Positions 1-6,458 of a DNA stretch of 20,328 bases are shown piece by piece. Source of the DNA: an uncultured Myxococcales bacterium (lineage in GTDB: Bacteria; Myxococcota_A; Polyangia; Polyangiales; Polyangiaceae); the NCBI GenBank assembly GCA_937998045.1, contig CALKVG010000080.1, positions 1-20,328 on the forward strand, written 5' to 3'. The position numbers and the translations under genes are program-made. The notes below the pieces were generated by a model. That model was not told the DNA's origin. It ran no database searches and worked only from the letters and a program-made list of their open reading frames with translations. Numbering within the stretch: the first letter of the stretch is position 1; each line of letters starts with the position of its first letter.

Positions 1-43
1 ACGCGTAAGATCGTCGGCAGCGTCAGATGTGTATAAGAGACAG
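1..43 (+). other. Illumina Nextera adapter (non-genomic contig end)
   Basis: Bases 25-43 are exactly the 19-bp Tn5 mosaic end AGATGTGTATAAGAGACAG. Bases 11-24 are the TCGTCGGCAGCGTC part of the Nextera read-1 transposase adapter. Bases 3-10 (GCGTAAGA) match, from memory, the i5 index S517, and bases 1-2 (AC) fit the end of the P5 primer. The organism's sequence therefore starts at base 44. Frames read through this stretch give the false N-termini MYKRQ and MCIRDR, and the opposite strand gives a false C-terminal SLIHI; these must not be annotated as protein. Confidence 0.98.
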
Positions 44-1357
44 GGCTTCGCGCGGGAACTCCACGCCATCCTCGAGACATTGCCCAAACACCGGCAGGGG
101 CTGTTCTTCAGCGCGACGATCCCGTCGGACATCGAGCGCCTCGCGCACAGCCAGCTGCGCGATCCCGAGATCATCACGCTCTCGAGCGACCAGGTCGGCG
201 CGCTCGAGATCGCGCATTACGTCTACGTCGTCCGCGGCGGGATAGACAAGCTGAGCCAGCTGGTGCGCATCCTCGAGGTGGAGGATCCGGAGAGCGCGAT
301 CGTCTTCTGCAACACACGCGACGAGACGCAGCGGGTGGCCGACGGGCTGAAGGCCCGCGGCTTCGATGCCGACTGGCTCAACGGCGATCTCCCGCAGCCC
401 GATCGCGAGCGGGTCATGGCGGCTACCCGCCAGGGCAACCTGCGGTTCCTCGTCGCCACCGACGTCGCGGCGCGCGGCATCGACATCTCCCACCTGACGC
501 ACGTCATCAACTACGACTTCCCCGAGACCGCCGAGCAATACGTCCACCGGACGGGCCGGACCGGGCGCGCCGGCAAGACCGGAACGGCCATCGCGCTCGT
601 CGGCCCCAAGGACATCGGCAACCTCTACCTGCTGCGGCTCACCTACAAGATCCGTCCCATCGAGAAGCAGCTGCCGTCGGCCGGCGAGCTCCGCACGCGC
701 GCGGAGATGGACCTGGTGCAGCTCTTCGTGGACGCGTTCGCGAGCCGCTCCGCGCACCCGGACGACCTCTCGCTCGCGCGGCGATTGCTCACGCACGCCG
801 ACGCGGAGCTCATCATCGCGGGGCTGCTTCGCGATCACCTCGGCGCGCGCGGCGGGGACGCCGCGACGACGGCCGCCGAGGCGCGGCGCGGCCGCAACCC
901 CGAGCCCATGCCCCAGGCCGTGCCCCAAGCCCCGCCGCGCCGCGAACCCATCGAACCGCGAGACGCCCCGAGAGCGACCACCCGGACGGCCGCGAGCCCG
1001 ACGACCGTAGCGGCTGCCGCCGCTCCGTCCCTGTGGGAGCCGCCGGCGGAAGCCGACGACGAAGAGCCCATCCTCGAGACGGGCGTGACCCCGGCGGAGC
1101 GCGGCGACTCGCCGTCGGGGTTTCTCCAGCTCTTCGTCAACGTGGGCAAGCGCGAAGGTGTGCGGCCGTCCGATCTCCAGAAGCTCTTCGCGGACAAGGG
1201 CCTCGCACCCGAGGACACGACCCGCATCCGGGTACGCGACCGAATGACATTCGTGAGCGTGCGGAAAGAAATATTCGACCAGGCAGTAGCGGCGTTGGCA
1301 GGAGAGGTCATCGGCGGCCGAAAAGTCGTGGCAGAGCTCGCGCGCGGGCGCGGGTGA
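44..1357 (+). CDS. DEAD-box ATP-dependent RNA helicase, 5'-truncated, with DbpA-type C-terminal RNA-binding domain
   Basis: This is a cytoplasmic helicase of superfamily 2 that unwinds RNA using ATP, with likely roles in ribosome assembly or RNA turnover. Counting from the first genomic codon, it shows motif III SAT at residues 23-25, motif IV VFCN at 87-90, motif V ATDVAARGID at 138-147 and motif VI HRTGRTGRAG at 168-177. An Ala/Pro-rich, poorly conserved linker runs from about 255 to 355. The last 77 residues (from about 361, LQLFVNVGKREGVRPSDLQ) resemble the RRM-like domain of DbpA/CsdA. The Q motif, the Walker A motif I and the DEAD motif II are missing because the contig starts just after the place where 'DEAD...GF' normally lies. 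The cut is an assembly edge, not a biological truncation. The choice between DbpA, CsdA/DeaD and another RRM-bearing paralogue is not settled. Confidence 0.93.
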   Translation, partial: GFARELHAILETLPKHRQGLFFSATIPSDIERLAHSQLRDPEIITLSSDQVGALEIAHYVYVVRGGIDKLSQLVRILEVEDPESAIVFCNTRDETQRVADGLKARGFDADWLNGDLPQPDRERVMAATRQGNLRFLVATDVAARGIDISHLTHVINYDFPETAEQYVHRTGRTGRAGKTGTAIALVGPKDIGNLYLLRLTYKIRPIEKQLPSAGELRTRAEMDLVQLFVDAFASRSAHPDDLSLARRLLTHADAELIIAGLLRDHLGARGGDAATTAAEARRGRNPEPMPQAVPQAPPRREPIEPRDAPRATTRTAASPTTVAAAAAPSLWEPPAEADDEEPILETGVTPAERGDSPSGFLQLFVNVGKREGVRPSDLQKLFADKGLAPEDTTRIRVRDRMTFVSVRKEIFDQAVAALAGEVIGGRKVVAELARGRG

Positions 1358-1416
1358 GCGGGGCTCGTACATCTCCGCTGCGCGCAGAACCTGAGGCGGG
1401 GACCTCGGCCCGACCA

Positions 1417-1446
1417 TTGAGGGACCGCTCGACCGTGCCGTATGCT
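1417..1446 (+). promoter_or_regulatory. Candidate sigma-70 promoter
   Basis: A -35-like TTGAGG (1417-1422) lies 18 nt before a -10-like TATGCT (1441-1446). Transcription would begin near 1453, only about 5 nt before the ATG at 1458, which has no visible Shine-Dalgarno sequence. This is a motif match by eye only. Confidence 0.4.
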
Positions 1447-1457
1447 GTCGCACGACC

Positions 1458-3068
1458 ATGGCGATGTCCCCCGCGCCCGCATGGGGCGCGCACCCCGCGC
1501 AGTCGATCCCTCCCTCGCAGACCCTTCGTACGCTGCTCGACGCGCGGCGCGCCGAGGGCCGGCGGCTGACGCTGGACGAAGCCGTCGCGGTCATCGTTCC
1601 GGTGTGCCTGGATCTCAGGGAGCGCCACGCCCGCGGGGAGACACTCTTCGTCCACCCTTCGGCCGTGGCGCCCGGTCCGGACGGGCTCGCGCGCATCAGC
1701 GCCAGCCTGTCGGTCCCGCCGACGCTTCTGCATGACAAATATTGCCTGCCTCCCGAGCTGCACCGCAGCTCGCAGCCGGGGGACGCGTGCTCCAGCGTCT
1801 TCTCGGTCGGGGCCATCCTCTACGAGATGGTGACCGGCCGGCACGTGGGCCCTGGCATGAAGCGGCCGCGCGAGATCGACCCGAACCTTCCGGAAGGAAT
1901 CGAGATCCTCATCGGGAAAGCCATCATCGGCGACCGCTCCCACCGCCCCGCGGACCTGGGCGCCCTGGCGGCGGCGATGTACGCGCTGGCGCCGCAGCAG
2001 AGCATGCACGCGCCCGAGGCGAGCGCCTCCCAGTTCGACGCCAGCGCCGAGCTCGAAGTGGACGTGCGCCTGTCGATGTTGCCCCCCCACGAGATCGCCG
2101 CGGCGATGCCGAAGTCGAACCCGGAGGCGAGCGGCGTCAGCGCGCTCAGCTCCGCGCGCGGGGCGGCGAGCCAGGGTGGCGATCCCTTCGGCGCGCCGGT
2201 CATCGACCGCCGCGCGGCGCCCCCCTCGAGCCGCCGGGACGACCCGACGACCAAGCTCGCGGCGCTCAAGGCGCGCCTCGAGAGCGACCCGCGGCCCCGC
2301 TACGTCGTGAACAAGGACCTGATGGACCACGGTCCCTTCTCGGCGGTCGAGCTGCTCCAGCAGATCGCGTCGCACGCCTTCACGGGGGAACACGACCTGC
2401 GCGACGAGATCAGCGGACAGCAGCTGCCCATCGCGGAGTGGGAGGAGTTCTCGCCGTTCGCGGAGCAGTCACGGCTGCTCCGCGACAAGAAGGCCGAGCA
2501 GAAGGCCGTCGTGCGCGCCGCGGAGAGCGACAAGCGGCGGGGTGTCGCCAAGTCGATTCTCGCGGGCAGCGTCGTGGTGGCGCTCGCGGGCATGCTCGCG
2601 GTGTGGTTTTTCACGCGCCGCGGCCTGCACAGCGACCAGGTCGTCGTCGCCAAGGACCGAGAGGGCACCGTCGAGGTGAACGGCGACATCAAGGGAAAGA
2701 AGCGCGCCGGCGGCGGCGTCGCAGGCGGCGGCGGCGGAGGCGGCTACTCGGGCGGGCGGAGCTTCGAGGCGGTCCTCAACGGCAACAACGAGAACATGAA
2801 CTTCGGGGGCGGCGGCAGCGACTCCGCGGATCTCACCAACGCTCAGCTCTCGGCGCCGCTCCGCCACGCGTCGTTCATCGGCGGGTGCGGCGCTCCCGAC
2901 GACATGAAGGTCACCGTGCGGGTCGCCGTGAAGATGGGGCGTGCCGTCGGCGTGACGGTGACGACGAACCCGCCGAGCGGGGGCGTGGCTGCGTGCATCG
3001 ACCGCACGGTACGCGCCCTTCAGTGGGCCGTCAGCCCGAAGACCGACTTCGTCACGACCACCTACTGA
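1458..3068 (+). CDS. Kinase-like (probable pseudokinase) membrane protein with GYF-type domain and AgmX/PglI-like C-terminus
   Basis: The protein has 536 residues and a mosaic architecture. Residues 25-178 look like the C-lobe of a Ser/Thr protein kinase: LPPEL near 97-101, then D..S.FSVGAILYEMVTG at about 109-127, and a helix ending near 176. No glycine loop, catalytic HRD or DFG is visible, so it probably does not phosphorylate. After a low-complexity linker (180-265), residues 280-334 (YVVNKDLMDHGPFSAVELL...W) resemble a GYF_2-type interaction domain. A basic stretch precedes one membrane helix at about 367-386. A Gly-rich linker (418-455) follows, then a C-terminal domain (about 459-536; C477 and C513) like the AgmX/PglI or TonB-C-type domains of myxobacteria. 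The likely topology is N-terminus in the cytoplasm and C-terminus in the periplasm, suggesting a scaffold or signalling role (inference). ATG 1458 is chosen; ATG 1464 is possible. The 3' side adjoins a 21-bp repeat array. Confidence 0.82.
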   Translation: MAMSPAPAWGAHPAQSIPPSQTLRTLLDARRAEGRRLTLDEAVAVIVPVCLDLRERHARGETLFVHPSAVAPGPDGLARISASLSVPPTLLHDKYCLPPELHRSSQPGDACSSVFSVGAILYEMVTGRHVGPGMKRPREIDPNLPEGIEILIGKAIIGDRSHRPADLGALAAAMYALAPQQSMHAPEASASQFDASAELEVDVRLSMLPPHEIAAAMPKSNPEASGVSALSSARGAASQGGDPFGAPVIDRRAAPPSSRRDDPTTKLAALKARLESDPRPRYVVNKDLMDHGPFSAVELLQQIASHAFTGEHDLRDEISGQQLPIAEWEEFSPFAEQSRLLRDKKAEQKAVVRAAESDKRRGVAKSILAGSVVVALAGMLAVWFFTRRGLHSDQVVVAKDREGTVEVNGDIKGKKRAGGGVAGGGGGGGYSGGRSFEAVLNGNNENMNFGGGGSDSADLTNAQLSAPLRHASFIGGCGAPDDMKVTVRVAVKMGRAVGVTVTTNPPSGGVAACIDRTVRALQWAVSPKTDFVTTTY

Positions 3069-3077
3069 GCCGAGAGG

Positions 3078-3476
3078 CTGTCGATCCCGTTCGACGGGCT
3101 GTCGAACGCCCTCGACCGCCTGTCGAGCGCGTCCGTCACGCCGTCGAACGACCTCGACACGCTCACGATCGCGTCCCTCACGCTGTCGAACGACCTCGAC
3201 ACGCTGTCGAGCGCGTCCGTCACGCTGTCGAACCCCTCGGACAGCCTCTCGAACCGCCCCTACACGCTCACGATCGCGTCCCTCACGCCGTCGAACGACC
3301 TCGACACGCTGTCGATTGCGTCCGTAACGCTGTCGAACCCCTCCGACAGCCTCTCGAACGACCCCTACACGCTGACGATCGCGTCCGTCACGCTGTCGAG
3401 CGGATCCCGCAGTCTCTCGAACCCTCTCGTCACGCCGTCGAACGCGTCCGACGGGCTCTCGCAAGGCCCCGACACG
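3078..3476. repeat. 21-bp minisatellite, 19 indel-free units, with a 105-bp higher-order repeat
   Basis: Nineteen consecutive 21-bp units fill exactly 399 bp with no insertion or deletion. Most start CTGTCGA, CTCTCGA, CCGTCGA or CTCACGA. The five units at 3183-3287 recur at 3288-3392 with about 9 differences in 105 bp, giving a higher-order period of five units. Some distant units are identical: 3120 = 3204, 3141 = 3288 and 3162 = 3267. The period is a multiple of three and third codon positions are almost all G or C. The plus frame in register with the preceding gene stays open from after its TGA (3066-3068) to a TAG at 3666-3668, but it has no ATG. No clear gene is assigned; a degenerate 20th unit follows at 3477. 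Confidence 0.93.
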
Positions 3477-3512
3477 CAGTCGACCGCGGGATATCGACGT
3501 CAACCACGAACC

Positions 3513-3712
3513 ATCGCGCCCTCTTCCGACTTCGCTTCGCGAAGTCGTTCGCCGCAAGGCGATCCGGGGGAGGCTCGGCGCGAAGCGCCGAGGGGGCGAA
3601 GCCCCACGAAACCGTCCCCTCCGTCATCGTCTTCATGCCGCAGGCATGAAGACGATCGGCGGAGGTAGTGTCCCGAGAATCGGGCCCATAGCGCCCGCGA
3701 CTCGGGACACTA
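3513..3712 (+). repeat. Dispersed hairpin-array repeat, copy 1
   Basis: This is a 200-bp element matched by 11117-11315 in the same orientation, with about 15 differences in the alignment. It contains six consecutive inverted repeats: 3527-3547 (9-bp arms, loop TTC), 3549-3562 (5-bp arms, loop GCAA), 3574-3592 (8-bp arms, loop GAA), 3593-3605 (5-bp arms, loop GAA), 3626-3656 (14-bp perfect arms, loop GCA) and 3666-3712 (12-bp arms TAGTGTCCCGAG/CTCGGGACACTA, 23-nt loop with an inner 5-bp CGGGC/GCCCG stem). Its minus-strand translation contains TVSWGFAPSALRAEPPP, shared with the other copy and reflecting repeat sequence rather than a gene. No transposase or terminal target duplication is visible. 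Confidence 0.95.
3666..3712 (-). terminator. Candidate stem-loop downstream of the Cys-rich lipoprotein gene (hairpin 6 of repeat copy 1)
   Basis: The 12-bp inverted repeat begins 6 nt after the stop codon of the minus-strand gene ending at 3719. It is GC-rich and lacks a U-tract on the distal side, so it does not fit the classic intrinsic terminator. It could still stop or stabilise transcripts. The same structure in copy 2 overlaps the stop codon of another minus-strand gene. Confidence 0.35.
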
Positions 3713-3718
3713 CAGACC

Positions 3719-4183
3719 CTAATGCGCCTGAGGCGGAGCCGGGACGCACAAACCGGCGATGCACGTGTTCGGCGAGATGCAATCGGCCGCCGACTGGCAG
3801 GGGAACGCGCACTTGCCGTACTGCATGTTGCAGTGGTGGGTGCCGCAGGGCACGTCGTTCTGGCACTGGAAGGCGATTGGGCCGGGGACGGCCATCTGGC
3901 CCCCGCTGGCCGTCGGCGCGGCGGTCGGCGCCGGCATCGGCTGCGCGGTCGGAGGAGGAGCCGGGTATTGCTGGCCGTAGGTGGGTGCAGGCTGCGGGTA
4001 CTGGCCAGCCGGGGGGTACTGCCCCTGCGCGGGCGGATAAGCCTGCTGCTGCGGGTATCCCGGGTAGCCCGTCGCGGTCGCCGCGGCGTTGGGCTGCGTG
4101 TTGTCCTGGTTCTTGGGGCCACAGGCGGCCGCAGAAATGACAACGACCGACGCGACGGCGATGCAGGTCGAAAGCGTACGCAT
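3719..4183 (-). CDS. Pro/Gln/Tyr-rich lipoprotein with Cys-rich C-terminal domain
   Basis: The 154-residue product has a signal peptide with a hydrophobic core at about 8-19 and a lipobox-like AAAC with Cys21, so it should be lipid-anchored. A low-complexity linker rich in Pro, Gln, Tyr and Gly spans about 38-95 (repeated QYPP and AYPP-like pieces), as if to lift the tail from the membrane. The last 50 residues carry eight cysteines (PC, HC, KC, PC, DC, TC and LC types) in a pattern like the small disulfide-rich domains common in myxobacterial surface proteins. The start is well supported: AAGGAGA lies 9 nt before ATG 4183. Function is unknown. It is divergent from the lipoprotein gene at 4253, and its 3' end abuts the dispersed repeat. 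The lipobox lacks the usual Leu at -3. Confidence 0.82.
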   Translation of the reverse strand: MRTLSTCIAVASVVVISAAACGPKNQDNTQPNAAATATGYPGYPQQQAYPPAQGQYPPAGQYPQPAPTYGQQYPAPPPTAQPMPAPTAAPTASGGQMAVPGPIAFQCQNDVPCGTHHCNMQYGKCAFPCQSAADCISPNTCIAGLCVPAPPQAH

Positions 4184-4229
4184 GCTATTTGGTCTCCTTG
4201 GCGGATGCGCGCCTAGCTTAGATCAGGGG

Positions 4230-4249
4230 TCGTGATTCGAGAATCACGA
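4230..4249. promoter_or_regulatory. 20-bp palindrome, candidate operator in a divergent promoter region
   Basis: TCGTGATTC (4230-4238) and GAATCACGA (4241-4249) are perfect inverted 9-bp arms separated by GA. The site ends 3 nt before ATG 4253 and about 47 nt upstream of the divergent ATG at 4183, so one dimeric regulator could act on both lipoprotein genes. If the GTG at 4232 were the true start, the palindrome would be coding. Confidence 0.5.
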
Positions 4250-4252
4250 GCC

Positions 4253-4912
4253 ATGGTCCCTGGGTCACTCGCCTCGGCGCTCGCCATCGCCGCCCTTTTC
4301 GCCGGGTGCTCGCGCCGGGAGCCGCCGACGCCCGACGCCTCGCCGTCGCTTGCCTATCCGGACATCCTCCCCGCCCCGCGCGCCTCGGCTCCTGCAACGC
4401 CGAGCGCCTCTCCCCGCGATGGCGCTTCCCCTCCGCCGTCGCCGGTTCCATCCGCGTCGGCCGACTCCGCCCTCTTGCCCCAGACCCACGACAAACCGCG
4501 CGCCGAAGGCAGCGCCTTCGACGCCCGCGTCGGTGCGCTGTGGGACGCCATCGTGTCCGACAATCCCGAGCGCGGGATGGCGATGTTCTTCCCACTGGGA
4601 GCCTACGAGCAGGTCAAGGACGTCCCCAATCCCGCGGCGGACTGGCGCCACCGCCTGGTGGCCGCCTACTCGCACGACATTCACGCGCTGCACGCCGCGC
4701 TCGGGGCAGACGCCCCGAGCGCCCGTCTCCTCGGGCTCGAGGTGCCGGACGCGCGCGCACGCTGGGTAGAGCCGGGCGAGGAGTACAACAAGATCGGCTA
4801 TTACCGGGTGTTCGGGTCGCATCTGCGCTTCGAGGCAGGAGCGTTCGACGTGAAGTCGCTGATTTCCTGGCGCGGCGAGTGGTACGTGGTCCACTTGAGC
4901 GCGATCAAGTGA
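4253..4912 (+). CDS. Putative lipoprotein, family not recognised
   Basis: The 219-residue product has an N-terminal signal with lipobox FAGC (Cys19 counted from ATG 4253). A Ser/Pro/Ala-rich, disordered linker runs to about residue 80. A globular C-terminal part of some 130 residues follows, with motifs WDAIVSDNPERGMAMFFP, EYNKIGYYRVFGSHLRF and a Trp-rich end (ISWRGEWYVVHLS). The C-terminal part looks conserved and soluble, so it probably acts in the periplasm or at the inner face of the outer membrane. No catalytic motif is evident. ATG 4253 is preferred over the in-frame GTG 4232, because the GTG start adds residues before the signal peptide and falls inside the palindrome. The gene converges with the reductase-like gene, with a 13-bp gap. 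Confidence 0.8.
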   Translation: MVPGSLASALAIAALFAGCSRREPPTPDASPSLAYPDILPAPRASAPATPSASPRDGASPPPSPVPSASADSALLPQTHDKPRAEGSAFDARVGALWDAIVSDNPERGMAMFFPLGAYEQVKDVPNPAADWRHRLVAAYSHDIHALHAALGADAPSARLLGLEVPDARARWVEPGEEYNKIGYYRVFGSHLRFEAGAFDVKSLISWRGEWYVVHLSAIK

Positions 4913-4925
4913 CGGAGACCCCGGC

Positions 4926-6242
4926 TCACGAATCGTCGACGTCGAACCGAATGCCCGCACGCCTCAGCCGCTCGACGAGGCGCATTCCCATGCACGACGC
5001 GGGGGTCAGGACGCCGCCGCGCCGCCCGGTCACGCCTTCGTCCAGCGCGAGGCACACCGCCGACTCGGCGAGCATCTTGGCCGTCTCGCCGTATCCGGGG
5101 TCGCTCGACCCGCTCACCGTGGCGAACACCTTGGGCGGAGCGGTCCCGTGGGTCGCGCGACCCACGCCGACGAAGCGGATCGCGAAGTGCCCGCGCGCCC
5201 GAGACTCCGCAGAGGGTCCCTCCCCGGGGGACGGCAGGACCGTCTTGGAGATCGCCCAGCGAAGCGGCGAGACCGCCATCGCGCCGACGAAGAGCCCAAG
5301 GCCCGCCGTAACCCATGCCGCGGTCAGCCAGCCCCTGGCGCCCTTCGAGAAGCCGGACGCTTCGCGATAGCGGAAGTCCTTCCCCCACGCGTACTCGAGC
5401 AGCGCGTTCGTCCGCCGCACGACGCGGGTGTTCACGCCCGCCATCGGGAACGGACCGGTCCAGCCCCGAAGGTCCTCGTCCCAGCGCAACCCCCACTGAT
5501 CGCGTTCCCCGTCGCGCTCCGCGTCGCGTTCTCCCCGTGCTCGATGCCCACTTCGCCGGGGCGACTCCCGCGGAGCCAGGGCGTACGGGTCGCTCAAGAG
5601 ACGGCGCGTGCTCGGGTCGCGCACCGCCTGCTCGACGATCGAAATCATGCTCGCCGCGGTCCCGCCGCTCAGGCCGCCGGTGGCGTCGACGACGAAACCC
5701 TTGACCTCCCCGCACGTCGCCCCGTGCCGCGTCCTGGCGTGCTCTTGAACGAGCAGAGTCCCCAGGTCCGACGGGACGGAGTCGAAGCCGCAGCAGGGGA
5801 CGATCCGCGCGCCGGTGGCGTCGCGCGCCCGCTCGTGGTGCAGGTCGATGATGTCGCGTACGAACGGCGTCTCACCGCTCAAATCGCAGTAGTCGGTGCC
5901 GGCGTCCACGCACGCGGCGACGAGGTCCCGCCCGTGAAGGGCGTACGGTCCCACGGTGGTGCACACGACCCTCGCGCTCCGAGCGAGTGCGTCGAGCGAC
6001 GCGCGGTCTCGCGCGTCGCCCAGGACGAGCGGCAGGCGCCGCGCAGCCGGGTACCGGCCGGCGAGCTGCTCGCGCACGCCCGATAGCCTGGTCCCGTCGC
6101 GGCCGCCCAGCGCCCAGCGAAGCTCGCCGTCGGTGCCGTAGCGAGACAGCAGAAACTCGGCCACCAGGCGGCCGGTGTAGCCGGTTGCCCCCCACAGGAC
6201 GAGGTCGTACTGCCGCGGCGGGCGGGAAGCCATCGGAGTCAT
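4926..6242 (-). CDS. Saccharopine dehydrogenase-like NAD(P)-binding protein (trans-acting enoyl reductase family)
   Basis: The 438-residue protein opens with a Rossmann fold: LWGATGYTGRLVAEFLL near residues 16-32 carries the GxxGxxG dinucleotide-binding pattern, followed by WALGGRD. VVCTTVGPYALHG and ACVDAGTDYCDLSGE are typical of the SCCPDH/mycobacterial trans-enoyl reductase group, as is the late LPSPGEGPSAESRARGHF. A hydrophobic stretch at about 317-335 (AAWVTAGLGLFVGAMAV) may touch the membrane. Relatives are usually about 410-430 residues. Mycobacterial members reduce polyketide-derived lipid intermediates in trans, but no polyketide synthase is nearby, so the substrate is unknown. A charged insert (about 236-250, RARGERDAERDGERDQ) is unusual. 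ATG 6242 is preferred, with 6233 an alternative; an upstream extension to 6323 would run over a hairpin and is rejected. Confidence 0.88.
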   Translation of the reverse strand: MTPMASRPPRQYDLVLWGATGYTGRLVAEFLLSRYGTDGELRWALGGRDGTRLSGVREQLAGRYPAARRLPLVLGDARDRASLDALARSARVVCTTVGPYALHGRDLVAACVDAGTDYCDLSGETPFVRDIIDLHHERARDATGARIVPCCGFDSVPSDLGTLLVQEHARTRHGATCGEVKGFVVDATGGLSGGTAASMISIVEQAVRDPSTRRLLSDPYALAPRESPRRSGHRARGERDAERDGERDQWGLRWDEDLRGWTGPFPMAGVNTRVVRRTNALLEYAWGKDFRYREASGFSKGARGWLTAAWVTAGLGLFVGAMAVSPLRWAISKTVLPSPGEGPSAESRARGHFAIRFVGVGRATHGTAPPKVFATVSGSSDPGYGETAKMLAESAVCLALDEGVTGRRGGVLTPASCMGMRLVERLRRAGIRFDVDDS

Positions 6243-6251
6243 CGCGGACGG

Positions 6252-6257
6252 GTCATA
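6252..6257 (-). promoter_or_regulatory. Candidate -10 element
   Basis: TATGAC on the minus strand ends 9 nt before ATG 6242. No good -35 was found at 16-18 nt. It is listed because the spacing to the start codon matches that seen at other genes in this window that lack a Shine-Dalgarno sequence. Confidence 0.25.
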
Positions 6258-6278
6258 GCGAAAGCCGGCGAGGCCGCA

Positions 6279-6302
6279 TGCCCGTCGTTTTGACGACGGG
6301 CA
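6279..6302. other. Perfect 10-bp hairpin in a divergent intergenic region
   Basis: TGCCCGTCGT (6279-6288) and ACGACGGGCA (6293-6302) form a perfect stem with a TTTG loop. It lies in the 216 bp between the divergent starts at 6242 and 6459. It could be an operator or a transcript structure. The rest of this intergenic stretch shows nothing clear. Confidence 0.55.
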
Positions 6303-6458
6303 CGCATTTCGACTCGTGGTCAACCGAGAAGCGAGCTTGTGTGTCTTTCGCCACAGCGGCGGGTACTTTGTGCCCCTCGCCCCCCCAGAATGCCCCCTGG
6401 CTTTCTCATGGCACGGCCGGCCGTGCTACCGATCTCTCGTGTGCCTGCGCGCGCGACG

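Noticed and set aside
23..1816. Long open frame on the minus strand opposite the helicase
   Set aside because: It is a mirror of high-GC coding, has no recognisable motif, and its C-terminus SLIHI is adapter sequence.
3078..3476. Possible CRISPR array
   Set aside because: Units are contiguous 21-bp repeats without unique spacers, and no cas genes are present.
2469..3557. Minus-strand open frame with 7-residue Arg-rich repeats across the minisatellite
   Set aside because: The repeats follow only from the 21-bp DNA period, and the upstream half is antisense to a well-supported gene.
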